Positions 9,450 to 18,426 of a DNA stretch of 64,000 nt are shown in pieces. The position numbers and the translations under genes are program-made. The DNA is from Saccharibacillus kuerlensis DSM 22868 (GTDB lineage: Bacteria; Bacillota; Bacilli; Paenibacillales; Paenibacillaceae). Each line of letters begins with the position of its first letter. Within the stretch, counting starts at the first letter, position 1. The notes below the pieces were generated by a model. That model was given only the letters and a program-made list of their open reading frames with translations, did no database searches and had not been told where the DNA came from. The stretch covers positions 434,001-498,000 of the forward strand of contig NZ_KB899277.1 in the NCBI RefSeq assembly GCF_000378145.1. Reading direction: 5' to 3'.

Positions 9450-10142
9450 CTAATTGGAAGGCGCATTGTCATACAGTTCGAGCAGCTCAGCAAATTTCGT
9501 AATTTGTACGTCCGCATCTTCAAGTTCCTGATTGGCTCCAAATTCGGCGTAGGCGCAGCCGACTACACTTAAGTTGTTACCGCGGCCGGCCTGCACATCC
9601 GACGACCGATCCCCAACCATCCAGGCGCTTTTCACATTGTATTTTTTAAGCAGCATCTCTACCAGCAGCACTTTGGTTGCGGTCTGATACTCGCCCGCAC
9701 TGTACTGGGCTTCAAACAGCGGTGCGATACCGAGAGCTGCCGATACGCCTTTGACGTAATCTTCAAGACCGTTGCTGGCAACAAATAGACGGACGCCGCG
9801 CTCTTGAAGCTGCTCCAGTGTCTCTTTGACGTCGGGATAGAGAAGTCCTTCTCCACCCTTCAGCACTTCCAGCTGAAGCTCCAGCAGCAGCTCATTTGCT
9901 CTGCTGCGAACATGGTCATCAGTTTCCGGAATCACGATCTGCCAGATCTCTTCGAGCAGCATCCCAAGGCTGCCCAGAATCAAGCGTTCCGGCGGTGTAT
10001 CGCCTGTGTATAAGCCCTCCGCGCGCAGCACATCGAACATCTTGTGATAGGCCGGAAGCAGTGCAGTTTCCGTCTGGAACAATGTACCGTCCATATCGAA
10101 AATCATCGCTTCAGGCTTGTACATTCCTGTTGGATTTTGCAT
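9450..10142 (-). CDS. HAD-family phosphatase
   Basis: Haloacid-dehalogenase-fold hydrolase, probably a small-molecule phosphatase of the phosphoglycolate/beta-phosphoglucomutase type. Motif I is FDMDGTLFQTE, motif II LFVASNGLEDYV, and motif IV MVGDRSSDVQAGRGNN. A helical cap insertion lies between motifs I and II. I chose the ATG at 10142 because a GAGG sits 6 bases upstream; a TTG at 10184 is the other option and would overlap the preceding gene by 4 bases. It follows the CNNM/CBS gene closely, so the two are likely co-transcribed. Substrate cannot be read from sequence. Confidence 0.85.
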   Translation of the reverse strand: MQNPTGMYKPEAMIFDMDGTLFQTETALLPAYHKMFDVLRAEGLYTGDTPPERLILGSLGMLLEEIWQIVIPETDDHVRSRANELLLELQLEVLKGGEGLLYPDVKETLEQLQERGVRLFVASNGLEDYVKGVSAALGIAPLFEAQYSAGEYQTATKVLLVEMLLKKYNVKSAWMVGDRSSDVQAGRGNNLSVVGCAYAEFGANQELEDADVQITKFAELLELYDNAPSN

Positions 10143-10180
10143 GTTCAGCCTCATCCTCTCTCCCGTAAAACGAATCCGGA

Positions 10181-11548
10181 TCAATCCTCGCCCCGTTCGT
10201 CTTCATCCCCGATTTTTTGGTTACCTTCGTCCGATTCTTCATGCGACTTATGGATATTGACACGGGTAATACGCAGACGTTCAGCTTCGGCAACTTCAAA
10301 TATATTTCGGCCAAGTTCGACTCTCTGTCCTGGCTGCGGATTGCCTTCAAGCTCCTTAAACATCCAGCCTCCGATCGAATCGACCTCTTCGTCGTCAATA
10401 TCGGCTCCGACCAGATCGTTAACGTCTTCGATTAACAGGCGGCCGTCAACGGAGATCACATCTCCAAGCACTTCGATTTCCGGACGCTCATTCTCGAATT
10501 CATCGTAAAGATCCCCTACAATTTCTTCCAGAATCTCCTCGGCAGTCAATAGCCCGGCAGTTCCGCCGTACTCATCAACAACGAGCGTTAACTGCGCACG
10601 TTTCTGCTGCATGAGTCTCAACACATGGCTGATCTCCATTGACTCCGGCACATTAAGAATGGGGCGAACCAACTTCCTTAGATTAGGCTCGGATCCCGCC
10701 GGCCACAGCAGAATATCAGTGATGTGAACAAAGCCGATAATCTGATCTTTGTCCTCAATGGCTACCGGATAACGGGAATGCCGAGTTTCGGTAATAATTT
10801 TCAAATTTTCTTTGAGCGGGAGGTTGACGTACAGGCAGTCCATATCAGTTCGCGGCAGCATAACCTCGCGTGCCAGCATATCGGAGAAGTCGAAGATATT
10901 GTCCATCAGCTTGACTTCTTCCAGATCGATTGCTCCGCTTTTTGCACTTTGATTCATCAGAATACGAATTTCTTCCTCGGAATGGGCAGCTTCGTTTTCA
11001 CCTGCCGGTTGAAGACCGAACAATCGCAGAAACGCATTCGCTGCATGATTGAGCAGCCAAATCACCGGGAAAAATACGTAATAAAATACGAGCAGCGGTC
11101 CTGCCAGCGCAAGCGAGGTGCCTTCAGACTTCTGAATCGCAAGCGACTTGGGAGCCAGTTCGCCAAGTACGATATGCATGAACGTTATGATCGCAAATCC
11201 AACAGCTACAGACACCCCTCCGATCAGTGTCGGGTCGGTAAATCCGACCTGATACATCAGCGGCTCGACCAAAAGTTCCGAGACAACCGGTTCACCCAGC
11301 CAACCAAGTCCGAGCGAAGTCAGCGTAATGCCAAGCTGGGTTGCAGACAGATACGTGTCCAGTCTATTGGCGACTTTAAGCGCGTAGGGAGCCAGACGGT
11401 TTCCTTCGCCGTTGAGCTGAATGAGCCTGGAATGCCGAACTTTGACAAGCGCAAATTCTGCAGCGACAAATACGCCATTCAGGAAAACCAGCAGCAGTAC
11501 GATAAACAAATTAATCGCTAATTCTCCCAGATGTATCTCATGGCCCAA
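10181..11548 (-). CDS. CNNM/CBS-domain membrane protein (hemolysin-C/CorC family)
   Basis: Integral membrane protein of the CNNM family, implicated in Mg2+ or other cation efflux (names such as MpfA, YhdP or YrkA are used in Bacillales). It starts with a TTG (11548) placed 6 bases after AGAGGAG. The N-terminus carries four hydrophobic helices (LAINLFIVLLLVFLNGVFVAAEFALVKV; ...IITFMHIVLGELAPKSLAI; PLLVFYYVFFPVIWLLNHAANAFLRLF). A CBS pair follows at about 210-335 (VMLPRTDMDCLYV, SRYPVAIEDKDQIIGFVHITDIL, TLVVDEYGGTAGLLTAEEILEEIVGDL), then the CorC_HlyC domain (SVDGRLLIEDVNDLVG...). The tail is acidic. Length is normal for the family. Confidence 0.92.
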   Translation of the reverse strand: MGHEIHLGELAINLFIVLLLVFLNGVFVAAEFALVKVRHSRLIQLNGEGNRLAPYALKVANRLDTYLSATQLGITLTSLGLGWLGEPVVSELLVEPLMYQVGFTDPTLIGGVSVAVGFAIITFMHIVLGELAPKSLAIQKSEGTSLALAGPLLVFYYVFFPVIWLLNHAANAFLRLFGLQPAGENEAAHSEEEIRILMNQSAKSGAIDLEEVKLMDNIFDFSDMLAREVMLPRTDMDCLYVNLPLKENLKIITETRHSRYPVAIEDKDQIIGFVHITDILLWPAGSEPNLRKLVRPILNVPESMEISHVLRLMQQKRAQLTLVVDEYGGTAGLLTAEEILEEIVGDLYDEFENERPEIEVLGDVISVDGRLLIEDVNDLVGADIDDEEVDSIGGWMFKELEGNPQPGQRVELGRNIFEVAEAERLRITRVNIHKSHEESDEGNQKIGDEDERGED

Positions 11549-11650
11549 TAAAATCTCCTCTTTTCTTCAACGCTTGCATGCCGTTGTTGGGGGAATGCCC
11601 CGGAATGCATGAGTCTGTAGAAACTTGTCGAAAATTTAGTCCAGAAGGCT

Positions 11651-12787
11651 TTAATCCAGAAGGGCGCGGCGCGATTTGAAATCGACATCTTTGTAATACA
11701 TATCCGCTACCAGCAGGTTGGGGCCGCAGCAGCTTGCCGCATCGCAGTGGCAGTTGACAGTCCGGTTCAGCGGATGATTCGTCGTCCATTCCTCAAAGAT
11801 TGTATCGAGATTGCTCTCATACACGCTGCCAAAAGACGGAATAGCGGCAAAATCTGTGACAAACACTTCGCCAGTAAACATATTGACATTGACCCGATTG
11901 CGTCCGTCCGGGTCGTTGCGTACTGTGACGTTCTTGGCACTGTACAATTTGCGTAGTAATGCGCGTTCTTCATCAGTGTTTCCGCAGGCGAAAAATGGCA
12001 GAGTACCAAACAGCATCCATACATTTTCATCCCGATGATCAAGCAGATCGTGAATAGCCAGCCGCATTTCGTCTAAAGACAGCACCGGCAGATTGGCCGC
12101 GAAAGCCGACGGATACATCGGATGAACCTCGTGACGCCGGCAGCCCATTTCAAGAATCGCTTCGTGCATCTGCGGTAGATGCTTATGTGTACGGAAATTG
12201 ATCATCGTCTCTGCAGAAATGAACATGCCTGACTTGCTGAGGCTTTTTGCATTGTCGATCATTCGATTATACATTTTTTCGGCCGCCGCGAATGGAACGG
12301 GATGTCCGCTGTTCGCGAATCCCGTCCGGTGAAAGTCTTCCGCCCCTCTATAGTTGAACGAAATGTGCATCACGTCCAGATAAGGCAGAAGTTTCTCGTA
12401 GCGATCCAGGTCCAGCGTCAAGTTCGAATTGATCTGCGAACGAATGCCGCGTTCACGGGCGTAGCGAAGCAGAGGTACAATCACGTTGTCGACGGTCTGT
12501 CGACGGAAAGAAGGTTCTCCTCCCGTAATGCTGATTGTCTCCAAATGTTCGACCTCGTCCAACCTGCGCAGCATAAGATCGAGCGGGATCATATCCGGCT
12601 CGTTCATGACAAGCGTATCGCCGACCGCACAGTGTTCGCATCGCATATTGCACAGATTCGTAACCGTCATTTCCACGCTGGTCAGGCGGTGCCTGCCATG
12701 TTTGCGCAGCGAGCGGATCGGATCCCAAGGATCGTAGCTCGGAGACAAATCACGCAGTTGAAGCCCGCCGTTATTAATTACAGTCAT
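11651..12787 (-). CDS. yfkAB: Radical SAM protein YfkAB
   Basis: Radical SAM enzyme of the YfkAB family, of unknown substrate. The cluster-binding motif CNMRCEHC (CX3CX2C) follows the strand VEMTVTNL, and the SAM-binding GGE is in SITGGEPSF. The C-terminus carries a second cysteine cluster, CHCDAASCCGPN, typical of this family and possibly holding an auxiliary Fe-S centre. In B. subtilis the gene was first read as two, yfkA and yfkB; here it is one intact frame. The ATG at 12787 follows AAAGGTGG by 5 bases. It stands alone between a CNNM gene and an HD-GYP gene. Confidence 0.9.
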   Translation of the reverse strand: MTVINNGGLQLRDLSPSYDPWDPIRSLRKHGRHRLTSVEMTVTNLCNMRCEHCAVGDTLVMNEPDMIPLDLMLRRLDEVEHLETISITGGEPSFRRQTVDNVIVPLLRYARERGIRSQINSNLTLDLDRYEKLLPYLDVMHISFNYRGAEDFHRTGFANSGHPVPFAAAEKMYNRMIDNAKSLSKSGMFISAETMINFRTHKHLPQMHEAILEMGCRRHEVHPMYPSAFAANLPVLSLDEMRLAIHDLLDHRDENVWMLFGTLPFFACGNTDEERALLRKLYSAKNVTVRNDPDGRNRVNVNMFTGEVFVTDFAAIPSFGSVYESNLDTIFEEWTTNHPLNRTVNCHCDAASCCGPNLLVADMYYKDVDFKSRRALLD

Positions 12788-12929
12788 TTGGACCACCTTT
12801 ATTATCGAGAACTCCCTTGGACCGCTGCAATTTCTGCATCGGCCTCAAAGGATGAAGCCCGCTTTTCTTTTATATAACCGTTTATCTACAGCATACACCT
12901 AAATCGCATGGAATCCGAATATCGAGATA

Positions 12930-14009
12930 CTAGCGATTTGCGATCCGATCGACCATAACCGACAAATGCTGGGACAGATCCACTTCATACGGTTGAATGC
13001 TGGCCCCTTCCGCATCTTCGATCACACGCACAATTGGACGGTTTGGCGTTTTGGATGGCACCCTTGTCACAACGCCGGTTTCTCCGGTGCTGAGTCTGAC
13101 CGTCAACCCTACTGGATAGAGTGCCACTTTATCACGAAATACCTCCAACTTGCGCTGGTCATATTGTGTGCAGGAACCGCCATATAGAATATCTACGGCT
13201 TGATGCGGCAGCATGCCGGACCGGTATACCCGATTTGTAGTCATTGCATCATAAGAATCCGTAATGGCAATCCACTTGGCAAAATCGTGAATTTCGCTGC
13301 CGGCAATCCCACGCGGATATCCGCTGCCATCCAACCGTTCATGATGCTGAAAAGCGCAGTGAGCAGCAAGCAGCGGTACGAAAGGTTCGTCTTTCAATAT
13401 GGCAAACCCATATTCCGTATGGCGCTTCATTTCCGCAAATTCTTCGTCGGTGAGCTTGCCGGACTTTAGCAGCACCTTGGGAGAAATTCTCGTTTTTCCT
13501 ATATCATGCAGCATCGAACCCATACCTATTGTAAACAGATCATCCCGCGAATACCCTGCCGCCATTCCAAGCGTCAGCGTGTATAGACATACGTTAAACG
13601 AATGCGTGTACAAATAATGATCCGTTGTATGAATATCACCGAGCATAATTAAAACATCTTCTCTCGATCCTAAATCGTTTAAGATTTCTTCAGTCATCTT
13701 GCGAAAATTATAGCCCAGATGCGGGTATGAGATCCGCCCCATCGTATCGTTGATCATACTGCGGTAGACGGTTCGGATTTGTTTAATCGCCTGCCGTCTC
13801 GTCTCATCGGTAACCATCTCGGGTACTACAACATCGTCTGTGACTTTATCTTGGACGTAAAGCATATCTACACCGAGCTTCTCCAGCCTGCGAAGAATCG
13901 AAGCTGTCAGCTCGGCCCCTTCGGCCAGCAGCGTCAAACCCTCTTCACTATAAATGCGTTTGCCCAGCTTCATGCCGGGCTGTATTTGTCCGATTGACAG
14001 CAGCCGCAC
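12930..14009 (-). CDS. HD-GYP domain protein (putative c-di-GMP phosphodiesterase)
   Basis: A soluble signalling phosphodiesterase expected to hydrolyse cyclic di-GMP. An N-terminal cap (SIGQIQPGMKLGKRIYSEEGLTLLAEG...) precedes the HD-GYP domain. Metal-ligand motif GSMLHDIGKTRIS, the KSGKLTDEEFAEMKRHTEYGF segment and the GYP motif HHERLDGSGYPRG are all intact, so it should be active. I favour a GTG start at 14009, because the upstream ATG (14024) has no site while its own codons form a GGAG 8-10 bases before the GTG. No transmembrane helix or sensor domain is visible. A second copy of this architecture is encoded at 16239-17288. Confidence 0.88.
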   Translation of the reverse strand: MRLLSIGQIQPGMKLGKRIYSEEGLTLLAEGAELTASILRRLEKLGVDMLYVQDKVTDDVVVPEMVTDETRRQAIKQIRTVYRSMINDTMGRISYPHLGYNFRKMTEEILNDLGSREDVLIMLGDIHTTDHYLYTHSFNVCLYTLTLGMAAGYSRDDLFTIGMGSMLHDIGKTRISPKVLLKSGKLTDEEFAEMKRHTEYGFAILKDEPFVPLLAAHCAFQHHERLDGSGYPRGIAGSEIHDFAKWIAITDSYDAMTTNRVYRSGMLPHQAVDILYGGSCTQYDQRKLEVFRDKVALYPVGLTVRLSTGETGVVTRVPSKTPNRPIVRVIEDAEGASIQPYEVDLSQHLSVMVDRIANR

Positions 14010-14123
14010 AAACTTCCACTCCATTTAAGCCGTCTCGTAGTCCGGATCCTGCGACTGGCACTTCCGGTGGCGAGGGCCGTTTATATTTTGAACTCAATCT
14101 CCAAAATGGTACCGTCCGGCACC

Positions 14124-15560
14124 TCAGGCGCGAATCCATCGGCAAGAAGAAGCTTCTTGCGCCGCACCCGGACGCCCCAGTTCCATACGCAGCAAATCCC
14201 GCAAGAATTCAGGCAAAATAAACGTTTTATCTGTCCCCCGACTTAACGATTCATAACCGGCACCGAATGTAAACATATCCAGCGTACCGACTCGGTATTC
14301 TTCATTTGGCTCAATCTTTCGCCCGGAAGTCCGAGCTTCGAGAATTCGAGAATATGCAGGAGCCTCTGGATCAAACAAAATTGTCAATCCGTCTGCACAC
14401 AACCCGCCCAACCTTTCTCCGCGAAATCCAAATCCGGTCAGTTTCTTACCTGTGTATTCCGGCAGCAGCGATTGTTCAAGACTTCGCAGAATATCGCTGC
14501 CTCTCAGCGTAACGACACAGGGATTGATAGGCGACGGACATAGAGCATGCAGCATTCCTTCGGTAATTTCTCCAGGTGGGAGCGGTCCCAGTACCTGGCC
14601 GGAATTAACAAGAGAAAATTCACCGCCAGCAAAACGCCGAACCGACTGGGCAAGCAAATTGCCGAGTTCGGATTCATGTTCGTAATCGACTGCCAGTTCG
14701 CATTCCGATACCGCAGCTGTACGCTGCAGTCGATAAGCCGCATCTTCATGATGCCGCTTGATTGCGCGGTCAACCTCAGAATCTGACACTGCTGATTCGT
14801 CGAGTTCGATCAATCCAGCCTCCCGTATCCTGCAAGTTCCTGAAACGGGATTACGCTCAATAACAATTCGCCCGATATGACGTCCAAACTTACCTGCCGC
14901 ACACACAAGAGTCTGTCCGATTGCAATCGGTTCCGCAAGCAGATGATGCGTATGGCCTCCCAATATAAGATCGATGCCTTCAATCATACCCGCAATTCGT
15001 TCATCCGAAGCCAAGCCCAGATGAGAAAGCAAAATGACAATATCCGCATGCATACGCAGTTCATTCACCCGGTCCTGTAAGGCAAAAAATGGATCGGACA
15101 CTTCAACCCCCAATAAACGATAAAAATCGGAGAAAGGTGCAGTGAGTCCCAATATGCCGATTCGAAAACCTCCGGTATTGACAATCGCAGTTTCTTGAAG
15201 CCAATCCGGCAGGGTGCCATCTGCCATCCGCACATTTCCGCATACAACGGGGCATTTTAAGGAGGCGTAAATTTCTCCGAGACGCTCCGGTGTGAAGGTT
15301 AAGCCCTCATTATTACCGATCGTTATAGCATCATAACCGGAACGGTTCAAAATATCGACATTCGCCGATCCCAGACTGCCTTCCGTTTCGATGGCCATCC
15401 GATCCATATGGTCGCCTACATCGAGCGTGCACACTGGTCTTCCCAGCGATTTTTCTGCAGCGATAAAAGCGGCGATTCGGCCCATCTGCTCAAAGTGACT
15501 ATGAATGTCGTTAGTATGCAGAATCGTCAGCGTATTTTGCTCTTCTGTCTTTGAGCCCAT
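14124..15560 (-). CDS. yunD: YunD-like metallophosphatase/5'-nucleotidase
   Basis: Two-domain UshA-type phosphohydrolase. The N-terminal calcineurin-like domain shows the metal motifs LHTNDIHSHF, DVGDHMDRM, IGNNE and LGGHTHH. The C-terminal nucleotidase domain, about residues 290-450, includes NSGQVLGPLPPGEITEG and YRVGTLDMFTFG. There is no signal peptide, so like YunD it appears cytosolic, unlike the secreted 5'-nucleotidases. Substrates (nucleotides or UDP-sugars) are not established. The ATG follows AAAGGAGGACG. It is encoded on the same strand and upstream of the HD-GYP gene at 12930. Confidence 0.88.
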   Translation of the reverse strand: MGSKTEEQNTLTILHTNDIHSHFEQMGRIAAFIAAEKSLGRPVCTLDVGDHMDRMAIETEGSLGSANVDILNRSGYDAITIGNNEGLTFTPERLGEIYASLKCPVVCGNVRMADGTLPDWLQETAIVNTGGFRIGILGLTAPFSDFYRLLGVEVSDPFFALQDRVNELRMHADIVILLSHLGLASDERIAGMIEGIDLILGGHTHHLLAEPIAIGQTLVCAAGKFGRHIGRIVIERNPVSGTCRIREAGLIELDESAVSDSEVDRAIKRHHEDAAYRLQRTAAVSECELAVDYEHESELGNLLAQSVRRFAGGEFSLVNSGQVLGPLPPGEITEGMLHALCPSPINPCVVTLRGSDILRSLEQSLLPEYTGKKLTGFGFRGERLGGLCADGLTILFDPEAPAYSRILEARTSGRKIEPNEEYRVGTLDMFTFGAGYESLSRGTDKTFILPEFLRDLLRMELGRPGAAQEASSCRWIRA

Positions 15561-16238
15561 AGAGACCGTCCTCCTTTGGACATAGGCATCCTGCGCAGAG
15601 CGGAATCACAGGTCCAGGCTCTCGCTCACTAAAATCGCATTCGCCTTAAATTCCAATCATAAAGCCATAACCGGAAACACACAAGTCGAATTACGGTCCT
15701 TATGCCAGTATTTTAACATGCCTCAGGTCCCTCCGAAAGAACAAGCCATTCTCTTTGAATAAAATATTGACATCAGAATCAAGAGCCCAAAGAAAAATAA
15801 GGATAATTTACCCTTGTATGATAGATATGTCTGGTTCATATGCGCCATTTTAATGATAGATAATGATAGATATGATATATTTAGAAAGTCAGCATCATAT
15901 TTATGTCAGATAGCAACCAGCAAACAAATTGGACCAATCCTGCCGATATACCAAGTAATGGGCTTTGGGTTGTTCGGGTCTGTGGACCTATGCAATCTTC
16001 TAAAATGTATCCAGTCGATCTCCTGCCCACTTAAATTCCGGTTCGAACTTGTGCTTTGTCCGTAAACTGATATGGAATCTGCGAGCGGAAACGGAAAGTG
16101 GCAGTATGACAAAGAGATCAGAAGATGCCGATTTGCAAATACAGAAAATGGAGAATGACGAAGCCAATGGGTGGGGGTCCTTGGTCACCTCGTTTGTTCT
16201 TCCGCAGCAATTGTTTGTTATGAAAGGGGACATCGTTT
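15561..16238. other. Long divergent intergenic region without a confident gene
   Basis: This 678-base region separates yunD (minus) from an HD-GYP gene (plus). It contains an AT-rich core (about 15760-15900) with three copies of ATGATAGATA at 15818-15827, 15853-15862 and 15863-15872; the last two are a tandem 10-base repeat. A short frame at 16106-16264, with a GGAAAG before its ATG, overlaps the next gene and is not convincing. I looked for a c-di-GMP riboswitch upstream of the HD-GYP gene and did not find one. No clear promoter was seen. Confidence 0.5.
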
Positions 16239-17288
16239 TTGAAAGTTCACGTTACAGATCTTAAGCCTGGCGATCGCCTGATTGCCGATACCTTCAACCG
16301 GCACGGTGTGCATATTCTCGCGAAGGGAACAGCATTGCACGATGCGGAAATCGCCCGCTTGGTCCAGCATAGTATAGACTATGTCGAAGTTCATACTTCT
16401 ATGCAAGAGGTTTACTCCAATGCTAGTTCCGCCGCCTATTTCTTCCCTGAAATCAAATCGACATTTGACGACGCCATTCTAATGTTCGAATCGCTGTTTC
16501 ATGAATCGATGACGACAGGAAGTTTTAACAGCGAACTTGTTGAAGACATCATGCAGCCTTTATTTAACGTACTGGCTTCTCAAAAAGATGCTGTTGCGCT
16601 TCTCCTGCTTCTTAACCGGGACGCCAACTACACGTATGTACATTCCATGCAAGTCGGTATGCTGTCTTACTATCTTGCACTTTGGCTTGGATATCCGCAT
16701 GATGAGGCTTCGCAAATTTGCCAAGCCGGCTATTTGCATGATATCGGCAAATCGACGATTCCAGGAGAAATTCTAAATAAACCGGGTAAACTTACTCGTG
16801 AAGAATACGAAATTGTCAAAATGCATACGGTTAACGGTTATCAAATCATTCGCAACTCTCTTGGTGATACGGTTGCGGCAACTGCAGCTTTACAGCATCA
16901 TGAGCGCGGCGACGGCAGCGGTTATCCTTATGGGATCAAGGAAGAAGAAATGCATCCGTGGTCACGCATTATCGCCGTAGCGGACGTTTACAGTGCCATG
17001 ACCAGCAACCGTGTCTATCAGGATAAGCAGGAACTGATCAATGTGCTGAAGGAATTGTATTCGCTTAGCTTTGGTCAATTGGCTGCAGAACCAACTCATA
17101 CATTTATTCGCAATATGCTTCCTTACTTTATTAACAAGAAAGTTCGCCTGACAAATGGGGAGCACGGTTATATTGTAATGAACCATCCGACCGACTTCTT
17201 CCGACCGTTGGTTCGCGTCAGTGACCGATTTGTCGACCTGTCGATTGAAACTGACCTTAATATTGCGGAAATTTTTTCTGATAATTAA
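16239..17288 (+). CDS. HD-GYP domain protein (second copy)
   Basis: Putative c-di-GMP phosphodiesterase, paralogous to the gene at 12930-14009. It starts at a TTG (16239) preceded by GAAAGGGGA. The N-terminal cap is KVHVTDLKPGDRLIADTFNR. Catalytic motifs are intact: AGYLHDIGKSTIPGEIL, NKPGKLTREEYEIVKMHTVNGY and QHHERGDGSGYPYGI. A short C-terminal beta domain (KVRLTNGEHGYIVMNHPTDFFRPLVRV) matches the equivalent region of the paralogue. There are no membrane segments. It is convergent with the Ntn-hydrolase-like gene, and the two share a terminator. Confidence 0.9.
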   Translation: MKVHVTDLKPGDRLIADTFNRHGVHILAKGTALHDAEIARLVQHSIDYVEVHTSMQEVYSNASSAAYFFPEIKSTFDDAILMFESLFHESMTTGSFNSELVEDIMQPLFNVLASQKDAVALLLLLNRDANYTYVHSMQVGMLSYYLALWLGYPHDEASQICQAGYLHDIGKSTIPGEILNKPGKLTREEYEIVKMHTVNGYQIIRNSLGDTVAATAALQHHERGDGSGYPYGIKEEEMHPWSRIIAVADVYSAMTSNRVYQDKQELINVLKELYSLSFGQLAAEPTHTFIRNMLPYFINKKVRLTNGEHGYIVMNHPTDFFRPLVRVSDRFVDLSIETDLNIAEIFSDN

Positions 17289-17298
17289 TTCAAGACAG

Positions 17299-17336
17299 AA
17301 AAACACGTATCCTTTATCAGCGGATACGTGTTTTTT
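17299..17336. terminator. Bidirectional terminator between convergent genes
   Basis: The perfect hairpin AACACGTATCC / GGATACGTGTT is flanked by A and T runs on both sides. It serves the HD-GYP gene (plus) and the Ntn-hydrolase-like gene (minus). Confidence 0.9.
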
Positions 17337-17338
17337 GA

Positions 17339-17908
17339 TTACCTTTTCAATACAAGCTTAACTGTCGAAGTACTTACATCTTCGTCTTTTGAAGCAACGT
17401 ATCGGTTCAGCAGTTTCTGAGACTGAATCATTGCGCTTGGCGTTTCTGTTCCGGTCTCTTTCCAATAATTCTGAAGCAATTCGTACAGGTTGCCGTACTT
17501 ACCCGCTCCTTCCGCCAGGAAGAAATAAGCAATATCACTGCCTCTCGGTTTCAAATGGCGCTCTGCTCGGCTGTTCGGATCATACGTGCATACTTCGATT
17601 TCACCGCTGGCATTAATTCCACCGAACGCAGTCATTACCGACTTGCCTTTTTCGGAAAAAGCAGCCAGTGTCATCTCCAGAATAACTAAAATCCGGTCAT
17701 AAGGCGTTCCTTCAATCAACAAATCCGAGATGTGCTTGGCAATGACTTCGCGCGCTTCACGGTCTCCACCGGCTGTCGCTACGAATTCTTTCTCTCCCAC
17801 CTTAACGACATGCTGCTCCGGATTTGGTGTAGACTCCGAACCGACAGCCTCGCTATCGCTCATTACGGTTATAAAATTCTCTTTTGCAATTACGGAAATG
17901 AAGCTCAT
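17339..17908 (-). CDS. Proteasome/HslV-like Ntn-hydrolase-fold protein, uncharacterised
   Basis: The 189-residue protein begins MSFISVIAKENFITVMSDSE and reads like a proteasome beta-type subunit whose N-terminal nucleophile is exposed by removal of Met1. Counting Ser2 as position 1, an Asp falls at position 17 (MSDSE), a Lys at 35 (HVVKVG) and an Ala-Gly-Gly at 45-47 (ATAGGD). Proteasome subunits have Asp17, Lys33 and Gly47. Length is close to HslV. The start is firm: AAGGAGG lies 9 bases before the ATG, so Ser2 is reliable. No ATPase partner gene is nearby. The leader (17934-18058) folds into a strong three-way junction. Enzyme activity is inference; I do not recognise a named family. Confidence 0.75.
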   Translation of the reverse strand: MSFISVIAKENFITVMSDSEAVGSESTPNPEQHVVKVGEKEFVATAGGDREAREVIAKHISDLLIEGTPYDRILVILEMTLAAFSEKGKSVMTAFGGINASGEIEVCTYDPNSRAERHLKPRGSDIAYFFLAEGAGKYGNLYELLQNYWKETGTETPSAMIQSQKLLNRYVASKDEDVSTSTVKLVLKR

Positions 17909-17933
17909 TTCTTTATTCCTCCTTCTCTATGGC

Positions 17934-18058
17934 GTGTACGCAAATCCATCATGACGACTGCGAACGGAAGCACAGTCAGTCGTTCGATCTTTAAGCGCAC
18001 CTCCGAAATCCGCTGCTCTGCTCAGCGAGGAAAGCCATGATGCGCCATTTGCGTACAC
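17934..18058 (-). ncRNA. Candidate structured leader RNA (three-way junction)
   Basis: On the minus strand, just upstream of the gene starting at 17908, two arms pair perfectly over 12 bases (GTGTACGCAAAT at 18058-18047 with its complement at 17945-17934). After a small internal loop there are 7 more pairs (CATCATG with CATGATG). Inside lie a hairpin with 7-base arms ACGACTG/CAGTCGT (17983-17954) and a hairpin CCTC-GCTG/CAGC-GGAG (18030-18000). The 3' arm ends about 17 bases before the AAGGAGG site. I see no known riboswitch consensus and no terminator. Either a regulatory RNA or a DNA-level inverted repeat. Confidence 0.5.
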
Positions 18059-18426
18059 GTCGTAAGCTAACTAATTCGCGGACTGCGGTCTTTTTTCCTG
18101 CCTGCTCCTCAGAATTAAAAGAAAACGTCAGCTTTCTCAGTATACCAGACGAACTGTCTCTCGGGCGAGTTGAAAAAAGAAGAGCGAATTCGTTCTCAAA
18201 AGAAGAGAATAGAGTGATCGCTACTTTCTTTTACTTCTACTTATGGAATCCTCGACTAATATAGGACTAAGCAGCCAGAAAACGATATAGACTGCCGGTT
18301 TTAGACATTCTATACGCTTCAAATAAAAAGAAGAGAGCCAAAACGAGCTTTTGTAAAACGGTTGCCTGTAATTATTCGTCTATTACACAGGGTTATCCTG
18401 TAGTTGAAAAAGGGGTTGAAGCTCCT

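Noticed and set aside
16000-16238. Possible c-di-GMP riboswitch before the HD-GYP gene
   Set aside because: None of the conserved GEMM blocks or tetraloop/receptor sequence was found.
16106-16264. Short frame with GGAAAG before its ATG, upstream of the HD-GYP gene
   Set aside because: It overlaps the well-supported TTG start at 16239 and has no coherent domain; kept only as a note.
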